12,359 nt of DNA from DASYQV01 sp036005125 (GCA_036005125.1 DASYQV010000078.1:1-12359), one strand, 5' to 3'. Counted from the first letter of the stretch, positions 1 to 6,598 are shown. The notes: a model not told the origin generated them from the sequence alone. Made by a program: numbers and translations.

Positions 1-260
1 CGCGATCATGCGTGTCGCGCGTGGGCTCGTCACGTCGCGACCGCTTCTTGCGCCCTCGCACCATCGACGAGAGCGTACGAAATCGCTACAAAAAGTACAA
101 GTACAAAGTCGTGCCAAGTGTCAGAGGGCGTGAACTGTTACAAAACATCACTGCCACGGCATGAGCAAGCTGCAATGACCAATGATCACTCAATTAGATG
201 CTCAATCAGCCAAATGGCGAAATCGATGGTCCAATCTCCAATCTGAAATGACCAAATGGC
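1..260. other. Non-coding spacer with decayed short repeats
   Basis: No convincing gene is seen. The first 160 bases stay open in more than one frame on the plus strand, so the tail of a gene entering from the left cannot be excluded, but no translation looks like a known family. From about 170 the DNA becomes AT-richer and repetitive: AATGACCAATG at 174-184, CCAAATGGC at 210-218, CCAATCT twice in tandem at 231-244, and AATGACCAAATGGC at 247-260, ending at the stop codon of the PHP gene. It looks like a degenerate simple-repeat tract downstream of that gene. Confidence 0.5.
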
Positions 261-1160
261 CTAGCCTCGCGCCGACCGAAATGGCGCATTGTTCAGAATG
301 ACCATGCCCAGCAGACCGAGCCACACGAACGTGACCGCGAATCTCCGCCACGGGGACGCGGACGAAGACGCGGGCTGAGCGTTGCGAGCGCGATGGGCTA
401 CGATACGCCGCACGTCTTCAGGATCGCCATAGGCGTTGCCGTGCGCGTCGACGGCGACCGTGCGACCGTGGCGTACGGCGTCGATCACCCCGGCTTCGGT
501 GTTCTCACGCGCGAGTACGTACGTGCGGCACATGCCAATCGAAGCAATTGCATGGAAGTCCGATGACCCGATTGCCGCGAGGGTTTTCTTCTGCTCTCTT
601 GCGCGATGGTAGAACGCCTCGATCTCGCGCCTGCTGATCTCGTCGGCATGGATCGCTGGATGCGCGGCTTCCACACCATCGAGCAACGCCAGCACCCGCT
701 CATCGAACGCGTTCCAGTACCTGCGCATCGGGTGAGCGGCGATGGCGATACCGCCCTGGGCGTGCACCGCGCTCACTGCCGCCAGCGCAGACTGATCCCA
801 ATCGATCGCGCGCTCGATGCCCACAGCGATCAGGTGGTAATTCCGGCCGGTGATCTCCTCGCCGACGAGCACCAGCGGGCCCGCCGACCTCCTGGACAAC
901 CACCCGCCGATCCGGGCCGTGAACGCCTGATTGTGATTGGTGATCGCGAACACGTCGAGCCCCGCACGTTCGGCCTCGCGCCGGAGACTCCAGGGTGGGA
1001 GGGCGCCGTCTCCCGCGAACGCGTGGACGTGAAAATCGGCGGCCAGGATCCAGTAGCCTTCGTCGGGCCGCGATATCCTGGTCGCGCGGCTGTCTGCAAT
1101 CGTGCCCACGATGAGGCCGATGACGAATATCCCTGCCGCAATGCCGCGCGGAGACCTCAT
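261..1160 (-). CDS. Membrane-anchored PHP-domain metallohydrolase (CehA/McbA-like)
   Basis: A 299-residue protein. PHP domains bind two or three metal ions and hydrolyse phosphoesters or related bonds; the substrate here is unknown. The motifs are visible: DFHVH (D42, H44, H46), ITNHN (H76), GEEIT (E101/E102), AAHP (H143) and SSDFH (D201, H203). There is a hydrophobic segment at about 7-23 and another at about 273-290, so the domain (about 38-240) is predicted to sit outside the cytoplasmic membrane, tethered at both ends. The frame stays open further upstream, but that extension reads as arginine-rich shadow sequence. The ATG at 1160 overlaps the TGA of the upstream gene as ATGA, the signature of translational coupling, so this start is preferred. 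The gene forms an operon with the Yip1-like membrane protein. Fold confidence is high; specific function is unknown. Confidence 0.87.
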   Translation of the reverse strand: MRSPRGIAAGIFVIGLIVGTIADSRATRISRPDEGYWILAADFHVHAFAGDGALPPWSLRREAERAGLDVFAITNHNQAFTARIGGWLSRRSAGPLVLVGEEITGRNYHLIAVGIERAIDWDQSALAAVSAVHAQGGIAIAAHPMRRYWNAFDERVLALLDGVEAAHPAIHADEISRREIEAFYHRAREQKKTLAAIGSSDFHAIASIGMCRTYVLARENTEAGVIDAVRHGRTVAVDAHGNAYGDPEDVRRIVAHRARNAQPASSSASPWRRFAVTFVWLGLLGMVILNNAPFRSARG

Positions 1161-1777
1161 CGGCCGAGTGCACCGAGCAGGCGAGGCCACATACCGGTCG
1201 TCAGGAACACGTAGGTTCCGGCGATCGTCCACACGATCGCCTGGTGCGCGGCGGTTCTCAACGCGGCACCACGCGCCGTCACGCCCAGTACCGTCCGGCA
1301 GAATGCGAAGACGATATACGCGGTCCACGCGGCAGGGACGAGCAGGCTGAGCCCGAGCTGACCTTCGGTTACGAACGGCACCGATGCGACCCACGCTGCC
1401 GCGACGAGCGTCCACAGCGACCACGGCACGTGACCCGCGAACAGCAGGGCGAGCGCTCGTGGCATGGGAGACGAGCGGCTTCGGGACGAAGCGATGACGA
1501 TCGCGCCAGCCACCATTTGAAGCGCCGGCACAAAACTCCAGCAGACGGTAAGGCTCGAGACGAGGCCGAGCGCCACCCGTCCGGTCGAGGCGATCGCGAC
1601 GAGCGCGCCGATGAGGAGCGCCGTGAACGCCGGGCGCTCGAAGGCGACGAGCCAGCTACCGGTCGCCTTCCGCGCCATCAGTTCACGGTACGTGCTCGCG
1701 GGCGCGAGAGCCAGACGAAGCTCGGTGGAAAGGACTGCAGGAGGATTCACGCGCGTGAGAACCGCGCATCTTAACAC
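1157..1777 (-). CDS. Yip1-like integral membrane protein
   Basis: About 206 residues with four or five hydrophobic segments (roughly 50-66, 70-98, 108-132, 140-168, 177-197). The N-terminal stretch LALAPASTYRELM before the first helix resembles the short amphipathic lead of Yip1/YIF1-type membrane proteins, which in bacteria are uncharacterised; the assignment is by eye. The first codon used here is GTG at 1777; a second GTG at 1750 (residue 10, before NPPAV) is equally possible, and neither has a clear Shine-Dalgarno. The stop overlaps the start of the PHP hydrolase gene by 4 nt, so the two are probably co-translated and may act together at the membrane. The hairpin-rich spacer lies upstream. 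Confidence 0.75.
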   Translation of the reverse strand: MLRCAVLTRVNPPAVLSTELRLALAPASTYRELMARKATGSWLVAFERPAFTALLIGALVAIASTGRVALGLVSSLTVCWSFVPALQMVAGAIVIASSRSRSSPMPRALALLFAGHVPWSLWTLVAAAWVASVPFVTEGQLGLSLLVPAAWTAYIVFAFCRTVLGVTARGAALRTAAHQAIVWTIAGTYVFLTTGMWPRLLGALGR

Positions 1778-1837
1778 GTGGCGCCGAGTTCATCGCGACG
1801 TGAAGCGGACGAGCTCGTGGGTCGCACGTTGCCAGCC

Positions 1838-2037
1838 GTACGTAGGCCGGGTCTTTAGACCCGGCAACGGCCCGGTAGGCCGGGTCTTCAGACCCGGCCC
1901 ACTGAGCCGCATCTAAAGATGCGGCCTACGGCCCGAGTAAAGATGCGGCCTACGGCCCGAGGATGGAGGCGCGGGTCTTCAGAGCCGCGCGCAGTTCGCA
2001 CGACTGTCGTGAACCGCGGGTCTGAAGACCCGCGGCC
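1838..2037. repeat. Cluster of five short palindromic (REP-like) hairpins
   Basis: Five near-perfect hairpins with 9-10 bp stems and 2-nt loops follow one another: 1846-1865 (GCCGGGTCT/AGACCCGGC), 1878-1899 (GGCCGGGTCT/AGACCCGGCC), 1906-1925 (GCCGCATCT/AGATGCGGC), 1969-1990 (GCGCGGGTCT/AGAGCCGCGC, one mismatch) and 2014-2035 (CCGCGGGTCT/AGACCCGCGG). All share the centre TCT-NN-AGA while the GC-rich flank varies. The leading 12-mer GTACGTAGGCCG at 1838-1849 recurs exactly at 5284-5295, and GTACGTAAGCCG occurs at 7052-7063. The cluster lies between divergent genes (Yip1-like on minus, exported protein on plus), so it is not a simple terminator; it looks like a dispersed non-coding repeat family. 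Confidence 0.85.
1914..1961. repeat. Perfect 24-bp tandem duplication
   Basis: The 24 bases at 1914-1937 (TAAAGATGCGG...CCCGAG) are repeated without mismatch at 1938-1961. The first copy contains the right arm of the hairpin at 1906-1925; the second copy has only that arm, so it cannot form its own hairpin. It looks like a recent local duplication inside the palindromic cluster. Confidence 0.95.
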
Positions 2038-2158
2038 ACAACTTGAATCGACCTTCGCGGGGCGACGGGACACGGTGAGTGCCCGTCAGCTCTGCAGCCG
2101 CCATCGCATGTTGCCTTCTCATGGATCGGCAAGTGCAAGGTAACACGCAGAGGATTCT

Positions 2159-3001
2159 ATGGCTGAGCGTTTACAGCGCGTGTGTGGGTACTTGATGGCA
2201 CCTTTCAAGGTCCGTTCGTTCATGGCTCTCCTCGCGTGTATCACCGTCCTCGCCGCCACACGGCTGGCTGGAGAGCCGGTCGCCGTCCGTCACGTGGAAG
2301 GCCTCGTCCATGGCTTTCTCGCCCTTCGCACGTTGGACGGCAAGACCGTGGCCGACGGGGATTTGATCCAGAACGCGAGCGGTGATCGGGTCACGAGCCG
2401 CCTCGTGTTCCGCTTCAAAGACGGGTCGCTTCGAGACGAGACGGCTGTCTTCTCGCAAGGTCAACATTTCCGTCTCCTCAGCGACCGTCTCGTGCAGAAG
2501 GGGCCGACGTTTCCTCAGCCGCTCGAGATGACGATCGATTGCGCGAGCGGGCGGGTCAACGTGCGCTACACGGACAAGAACGGTTCACCGAAGGTCGAGG
2601 ACGAGCAGCTCGAGCTCCCCCCGGATCTGGCGAACGGGATCACACTGACTCTCCTCAAGAACGTGAAGCCCGACGCTTTGCCGGCGTCGTTGTCCATGGT
2701 GGTCCCCACACCGAAGCCGCGCCTGGTGAAGCTGGCCCTCTCCAACGCGGGTGAGGAACGATTCGTCACCGGCCAGACGCCGCGCAAGGCGACGCATTAC
2801 ATCGTGAAGGTGGAAATCGGCGGCATCGCCGGGCTGATTGCACCGCTCGTCGGCAAGCAGCCCCCGGATTCCCACGTCTGGGTTCTCGGCGGCGAGGCGC
2901 CCGCGTTCGTGAAGTCTGAGGGACCGATGTTCCTGGGCGGCCCGAACTGGCGAATCGAACTGGTGAGCCCGTCCTGGCGGCAGACGTCACCCACGAGATG
3001 A
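2159..3001 (+). CDS. Exported protein of unknown function
   Basis: 280 residues. I do not recognise the family. The N-terminus has a basic stretch (KVR, 17-19) and a hydrophobic core (about 21-37) ending in RLAGEP, consistent with a Sec signal peptide cleaved near residue 38. The LLAC inside the core could mimic a lipobox, but the core continues after the cysteine, so lipidation is unlikely. The mature part reads as alternating beta strands (for example SRLVFRFKDGSLRDETAVF at 80-98, and RVNVRYTD at 132-139) and ends in a region rich in Gly, Pro and Trp; it may be a beta-rich periplasmic domain. ATG 2159 is chosen because AGAGGA (2149-2154) sits 4 nt upstream; an in-frame ATG at 2195 would leave a more standard signal peptide. 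The DUF456 gene follows 13 nt later, so the two are probably co-transcribed. Confidence 0.8.
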   Translation: MAERLQRVCGYLMAPFKVRSFMALLACITVLAATRLAGEPVAVRHVEGLVHGFLALRTLDGKTVADGDLIQNASGDRVTSRLVFRFKDGSLRDETAVFSQGQHFRLLSDRLVQKGPTFPQPLEMTIDCASGRVNVRYTDKNGSPKVEDEQLELPPDLANGITLTLLKNVKPDALPASLSMVVPTPKPRLVKLALSNAGEERFVTGQTPRKATHYIVKVEIGGIAGLIAPLVGKQPPDSHVWVLGGEAPAFVKSEGPMFLGGPNWRIELVSPSWRQTSPTR

Positions 3002-3014
3002 TGCCGACCGGGAC

Positions 3015-3497
3015 ATGACGTTCCTGCTGTGGGTGCTCGCGACGATCCTCGTCGTCGTCGGCCTCATCGGCATCGTGCTGCCAGCGCTCCCGGGGACCAT
3101 CCTCATCTTCGCCGGCCTGCTGCTGGCGGCGTCGGCCGATGGCTTTTCGCGCGTCGGCGCCGGAACGCTCATCGTGATTGGGATCATTACGGCAGCCAGC
3201 TACACCGTCGACTTCGTGGCCGCTGCGGTGGGAGCGAAACGGCTGGGCGCCAGCCCTCGCGCGATGGCCGGCGCGGCGCTGGGCACTCTGCTCGGTCTTC
3301 TCTTCGGACTGCCGGGCCTCATCATCGGACCGTTCGTGGGCGCGGTCCTCGGCGAGCTGAGCGTGCACCGCGACCTTGCACGCGCGGGACGCGCGGGCGT
3401 GGCCGCATGGGTCGGTTTCGCGATCGGCATGGCCGTAAAGGTCGCGCTGGCCTGCTCGATGATCGCGATCTTCCTCGCGGCGATCTTTTTGTTCTAG
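3015..3497 (+). CDS. DUF456 family membrane protein
   Basis: 160 residues, almost entirely hydrophobic, with four to five predicted membrane helices (about 3-23, 26-41, 49-72, 85-115, 128-158). The segment with GIVLPALPGTILIFAGLLL near residues 19-37 and the glycine-rich GLLFGLPGLIIGPFVGAVLG around 94-113 are the hallmarks of DUF456, whose function is unknown. The length is typical of the family. The start follows the previous stop by 13 nt with only a weak GGGA just before it, suggesting dependence on translation of the upstream exported-protein gene. The stop TAG (3495-3497) overlaps the stop of the convergent barrel gene. Confidence 0.9.
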   Translation: MTFLLWVLATILVVVGLIGIVLPALPGTILIFAGLLLAASADGFSRVGAGTLIVIGIITAASYTVDFVAAAVGAKRLGASPRAMAGAALGTLLGLLFGLPGLIIGPFVGAVLGELSVHRDLARAGRAGVAAWVGFAIGMAVKVALACSMIAIFLAAIFLF

Positions 3498-4432
3498 CGA
3501 GCTCGGTACATCATCAGCACTCTCGCGTTCACGAGCGAATCGCTCTGCCGGGCGCCGTTCGCTCCCCGTTTGACCCACAGCGGCATATAGAAGACGTCGA
3601 CAACGGCTTGCAACCGATCGGCGAGGCGGAACGCCACGCCGCCCGTAAGCGAAACCCTCGTCGCATGGGACTTCTGGCTGGTGCGGTCGATGAACTCCTG
3701 GCGCACGCCGTCCAGGACGTCGAAGCGCCGGGCGTCAACGTCGAACTGATTGTCGAAATAATTGACAGCCACCGCGCCGTGGGGCGCGACCGTACGCCGG
3801 GCGATGGACTGACCTGCGCTCAGCTCGAGCGCGACATACCGCAGCGTGGCCGTGTCGGACGATGGCTCGAGGCAGCCCGAGGGGTTTGCGAGCGTGCCAG
3901 GTGGAAATCTCACCGCGTCCTGAGGACAGGTGAACGCCGCTCTGGCAGTGCCCGTCTGCCCGTGCGCCCGCCATCCGACGCGCCAGGCGGTCGATTCGTA
4001 CATCGGCCGTTCCAGCGCCATCGCCAGGAGATTCGGTCTGACGCCGAATGTCTCGACGGGCGGGACCCATGCAATGGTGACGGCGAGAGCGCCCGGCAGC
4101 GCAACGGTCGCACGTGGACGGACGAAAAACGGCGCCTTGTTGAGATCTTCGAGCTTGGTGCCGTTGAAGCCGACGCGCCGTCGCGCTTCGCTCATCACCG
4201 GAATCCAGACGAGCTCGCCGCCAAACGATATCGCTCCCGCCTGGCGGCGCTCCGGCACGGTGAAGCCGCCCACAGACGTGATGCCCGTGAAGTACTGCAT
4301 CGCCCACGCTTCGGGGCGTTCCGAATCGATACGCTCCACGCCGATCGCCACGGGCTGTGCGGCTGAGGTCTCAACGGCGCCGATGAGCCCTAGTGCCGCG
4401 AGCGACGTTTTCAACGTGCGGAAACGCAGCAT
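3494..4432 (-). CDS. Putative outer-membrane beta-barrel protein
   Basis: 312 residues. A signal peptide is visible (basic RFRTLK, then SLAALGLIGAV, cleavage near TSAAQ at 22-26). The remainder alternates hydrophobic and polar residues in short strands separated by turns and loops, for example GGELVWIPVM (71-80), LAVTIAWVP (116-124), LRYVALELSAG (197-207), LQAVVDVFYMPLW (274-286) and a last strand VNARVLMMYRA. That pattern suits an outer-membrane barrel; no named family was recognised. Cys169 and Cys187 bracket one loop and could form a disulfide. ATG 4432 is well supported: GAGGGG lies 7 nt upstream, next to the stop codon of the YceI gene 12 nt away, so the pair looks translationally linked. 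The stop TAG uses the CTAG shared with the DUF456 gene on the other strand. Confidence 0.75.
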   Translation of the reverse strand: MLRFRTLKTSLAALGLIGAVETSAAQPVAIGVERIDSERPEAWAMQYFTGITSVGGFTVPERRQAGAISFGGELVWIPVMSEARRRVGFNGTKLEDLNKAPFFVRPRATVALPGALAVTIAWVPPVETFGVRPNLLAMALERPMYESTAWRVGWRAHGQTGTARAAFTCPQDAVRFPPGTLANPSGCLEPSSDTATLRYVALELSAGQSIARRTVAPHGAVAVNYFDNQFDVDARRFDVLDGVRQEFIDRTSQKSHATRVSLTGGVAFRLADRLQAVVDVFYMPLWVKRGANGARQSDSLVNARVLMMYRAR

Positions 4433-4444
4433 CCGACTTCCCCT

Positions 4445-5080
4445 CTAGCGGTGCGCCGTGAACGTGTAGCTCACGGTCACTTCATCCTTGACCTTCACCG
4501 TCCCGAGGCCGGCCGATACCGGTTTGATGCCGAACTGAGTCTGGCTGACGGCCAGCGTGCCGGTTGCGGTCAAGCGGTCGGCGGAGAGATTGACGTCAAC
4601 GGGGCTCTCGATCTGCCGGCTGACGCCGTGGAGAGTCAGATCGCCAACGACCCGGAGACGCACGTGATTGCCGGCGCGATTCTCGACAGCGATCTGCCGC
4701 GAGCGGAACGCGATGGTCGGGTATTTCGCCACGTCGAGCACGTTTTCGCTCAACATCGTCTCCTGCACTTTGGGCACGTCGTCGGGCGGTTCGCCCTTTC
4801 CCGAGACTTTGAGAGCGGACGCGTTGAAGGTCAGGTCGATGGTGGCCTGCTCGATCCGCTGCGGATCCATACGTACCTTGCCCGTCACGGCAGGCGCGAT
4901 CACTTCGTGCTCGTGCCCTGCCGCGCTGAGCAGACCTCCTCTTCGAACGTGAATCCGCACCTCGCTCCCCTTGGCCTGGATCGTCCAGACGTCCTGGTCG
5001 GCACCAGCCGATTGCGGAAGCGCACACACACAAAGGATGAGCAGCGCGCGCGTGGCAGAGCTCAACAAACCTGCTGACAT
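4445..5080 (-). CDS. YceI-family periplasmic protein
   Basis: 211 residues. YceI proteins are secreted lipocalin-like barrels that bind long isoprenoid or amphiphilic molecules in the periplasm. A signal peptide is visible (hydrophobic RALLILCVCALPQ, cleavage near SAGA/D27). The mature sequence shows family landmarks: VWTIQAKGSEVRIHV (31-45), the LSAAGHEHEV turn (51-60), the segment with VLDVAKYPTIAFRSRQI (114-130), VVGDLTLHGVSRQI (144-157) and a closing pair of strands ending VTVSYTFTAHR. The frame is open for another 64 codons upstream, but those read as non-signal, basic sequence. ATG 5080 has GAGG 6 nt upstream and places the signal peptide at the N-terminus, so it is chosen. The barrel gene follows after 12 nt; joint action in moving a lipid or quinone-like ligand across the periplasm is inference only. 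Confidence 0.9.
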   Translation of the reverse strand: MSAGLLSSATRALLILCVCALPQSAGADQDVWTIQAKGSEVRIHVRRGGLLSAAGHEHEVIAPAVTGKVRMDPQRIEQATIDLTFNASALKVSGKGEPPDDVPKVQETMLSENVLDVAKYPTIAFRSRQIAVENRAGNHVRLRVVGDLTLHGVSRQIESPVDVNLSADRLTATGTLAVSQTQFGIKPVSAGLGTVKVKDEVTVSYTFTAHR

Positions 5081-5283
5081 GCGCAACCTCACACCTGTTC
5101 GCGCAATCAGAAGGAGTGCCACCCGCTCCCAGCACGAGGTCATTCGCGTGTCACGAGCAGTCGCTGCGGTGTGACGCGTGTTGAGCTTTGCAACTCGAGG
5201 GCGGGAGGTTGTGACAAACGACGTAAGGACGTTACGAGAGCGGAAACTCGACGGGATGTTCAGAGTGGTCAACTCAAGCGGAC

Positions 5284-5359
5284 GTACGTAGGCCGATTCT
5301 TACCCCGTTATGCGGCCCGGAACGAGAATTTTGTACGCGCTGTGCGACCGCATAACGGG
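5284..5359. repeat. 12-bp inverted-repeat element bordering a truncated gene
   Basis: CCCGTTATGCGG at 5304-5315 and CCGCATAACGGG at 5348-5359 are perfect inverted repeats separated by 32 nt. Just to the left, GTACGTAGGCCG (5284-5295) matches exactly the lead of the palindromic cluster at 1838-1849. The right arm ends one base before the TAG stop of the lipoprotein fragment on the minus strand. The partial match CCATAACGGGCTC appears again near 7180-7191. No open frame fits inside, so if mobile it is a non-autonomous miniature. In the adjacent spacer (5081-5283) the only other structure noticed is CGTAA-GGACG-TTACG at 5222-5236, too short to call an operator. Confidence 0.7.
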
Positions 5360-5923
5360 CTAGGTCCAGATCCACGTGTCGACAAACCCCTGCGATGCGC
5401 GACCGTCAAGCGTGCAATCGAGTTCTTCAATCGTCGGCCCCAACACGCATCCGCCAATACCCTTCGACGGGCTGCGCACGGTGAACGCGGACACGAGCGC
5501 AGGCCCGGTCACCATCAGCGGCGTCTGAAGGGTGACGCCTGCGTACGACGCGGAAATCGTCACCGGCGATGGTTCTGAAACGGTGGACGTGTCGATCGAG
5601 AAGGTTTCCTGCGCCGCGCCCGGCGCGATCGTGACCGAGACAGGCACCTTCGCGACCGCCGTATTGCTGCTCGACAGTGAAATCCTCGCCCCGCCGACCG
5701 GTGCCGCGGCCGCGAGCGTGACGGTGCCTTCGGGGCGCGATTGTCCATCGACCGACGCTGCCGAAAGGGACAGGCCGGTCAGCGCGGGAGACGTGGGCGC
5801 CGCCGTCGGCGTCGATGGAGCCGCCGCGACGACGGCAGTCGGCGCCGAGGGCGACGAGTCTTCACCACACGCCATTGACGATGCGGCGGAAGCTACGGCG
5901 ACCAGGGTGAAGAATTTACCAAT
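5360..5923 (-). CDS. Ig-like lipoprotein, probably a decaying fragment
   Basis: The clear part is 171 residues from an ATG at 5875, but that Met is the middle of a lipobox (S-M-A-C-G). In frame upstream lie GKFFTLVAVASAASSMAC, a normal lipoprotein signal peptide, so the gene must start earlier. No ATG, GTG or TTG is in frame there; an ATG at 5928 is displaced by one base, suggesting a frameshift, or a rare ATT (5923) is used. After the Cys come a Pro/Ala/Ser/Thr-rich linker and an Ig-like domain typical of acidobacterial lipoproteins (TLAAAAPVGGARISLSSS, then VTISASYAGVTLQ). A second domain begins near LVSAFTV and stops at DTWIWT, where such domains normally continue. The stop touches the inverted repeat at 5304-5359. 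Both ends therefore look damaged; the product may be non-functional. Confidence 0.65.
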   Translation of the reverse strand: MGKFFTLVAVASAASSMACGEDSSPSAPTAVVAAAPSTPTAAPTSPALTGLSLSAASVDGQSRPEGTVTLAAAAPVGGARISLSSSNTAVAKVPVSVTIAPGAAQETFSIDTSTVSEPSPVTISASYAGVTLQTPLMVTGPALVSAFTVRSPSKGIGGCVLGPTIEELDCTLDGRASQGFVDTWIWT

Positions 5924-6004
5924 CCCATGGACCCGTATATGTACTGAAAACGTGTCGCATCGAGCCCTCTTCCGGGGGGACCGGCGAAGCAGGGCAATAT
6001 TGCT

Positions 6005-6039
6005 GCCGCCCGGATGAGGTCGAACCTCCTCCGGCAGGC
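6005..6039. other. Strong imperfect hairpin between two lipoprotein genes
   Basis: A 35-nt sequence folds with 13 of 16 paired positions around a 3-nt loop (perfect inner stem GAGGT/ACCTC). It lies 74 nt past the stop of the lipoprotein gene at 6113-6598 and about 80 nt before the presumed start of the next one, both on the minus strand. No T-tract follows on either strand, so it is not a standard intrinsic terminator; it could be an attenuating or stabilising structure between the genes. A 10-bp palindrome GCAATATTGC (5994-6003) adjoins it. I could not match the region to a known riboswitch. Confidence 0.5.
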
Positions 6040-6112
6040 CTCCGGACTTTCGCTAAGAGGGGAAGCGTCGGGAGGGACGCGGAACGAGAGCGAACGTCGC
6101 TGCTTTAAGCCT

Positions 6113-6598
6113 TCAGTCCCACTTCTGCAGCGTCAGCGTGAACGGAATCGTGTTGATCCCGTCGTAGTTGACCACGCGAAGCTCATAATCCCTTGCATCG
6201 AGGTCGGTTCGGCGGAACGAGATGCGCGGCGGCGCGCCGCGCCGTGCCAGGTCCTCGTGCACGAGGCGGGAACCCTTCTCATACAACTGGATCAGCAGCG
6301 CCCGCTCGCCTCCCTCCCATGTCAACGTCACTTCTACGGCACCGTCGCGGCGCATCGTAAAGCCGTAGACATTGCACGAGTACCGCTGGACATAGCACGG
6401 GGTCATCCCGCTGCGGAGAGGGGCAACCGAATCGTTGATCACCTGCTGTGTCGGTTCGTCACCCGGCGTGGGCGACGAGGGCGAGGCTGCGGGCGCCGAA
6501 ATGGCTGGCGAGGGACTCGTTGGTATCAACGTGTTTCCACCGCATCCAACCGTGCAGAGCAGCGACAATGCGGTCGCCACGGGCGAGGGTACCTTCAT
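6113..6598 (-). CDS. Small lipoprotein with PPC-like beta domain
   Basis: 161 residues. The signal peptide MKVPSPVATALSLLCTVGC ends in a lipobox with the modified cysteine at 19, followed by a Pro/Ser/Ala-rich linker (about 20-50). The C-terminal part carries GAVEVTLTWEGGERALLIQLY, a basic middle segment and ARDYELRVVNYDGINTIPFTLTLQKW, the strand order of bacterial pre-peptidase C-terminal (PPC) jelly-roll domains, usually attached to secreted enzymes but here alone. Cys68 and Cys75 (CYVQRYSC) could form a disulfide. The start is the ATG at 6598, with AAGGGG (6607-6612) 8 nt upstream; a TTG at 6616 is in frame but would only add six residues. It is on the same strand as the damaged lipoprotein downstream; a common transcript is possible, though the gap is about 190 nt. 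Confidence 0.72.
   Translation of the reverse strand: MKVPSPVATALSLLCTVGCGGNTLIPTSPSPAISAPAASPSSPTPGDEPTQQVINDSVAPLRSGMTPCYVQRYSCNVYGFTMRRDGAVEVTLTWEGGERALLIQLYEKGSRLVHEDLARRGAPPRISFRRTDLDARDYELRVVNYDGINTIPFTLTLQKWD

Noticed and set aside
1..163. Tail of a plus-strand gene ending in TGA near 163
   Set aside because: Frame open only by chance length, no motif, and two other frames are also open over part of it.
3029..4366. Long plus-strand open frame antisense to the barrel gene
   Set aside because: Product is arginine-rich with no motif, crosses the end of the DUF456 gene in another frame, and lies opposite a gene with signal peptide and good ribosome-binding site.
5081..5272. N-terminal extension of the YceI protein
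   Set aside because: The extra 64 residues precede a proper signal peptide and lack one of their own; GAGG before ATG 5080 fits better.
5304..5359. Possible integron attC site from GTTATGC/GCATAAC
   Set aside because: The GTT and AAC triplets are in the inverse order for an attC, no inner stem with extrahelical bases is evident, and no integrase or cassette is present.
6012..6030. GGTTCGACC on the minus strand resembling a tRNA T-arm
   Set aside because: No cloverleaf can be built around it; it is the tip of the imperfect hairpin.
6005..6115. Possible cyclic di-GMP riboswitch upstream of the lipoprotein
   Set aside because: A GCGAAAG-like stretch exists, but the conserved GGCAAACC and GGGACGCAAAGCC segments are absent.
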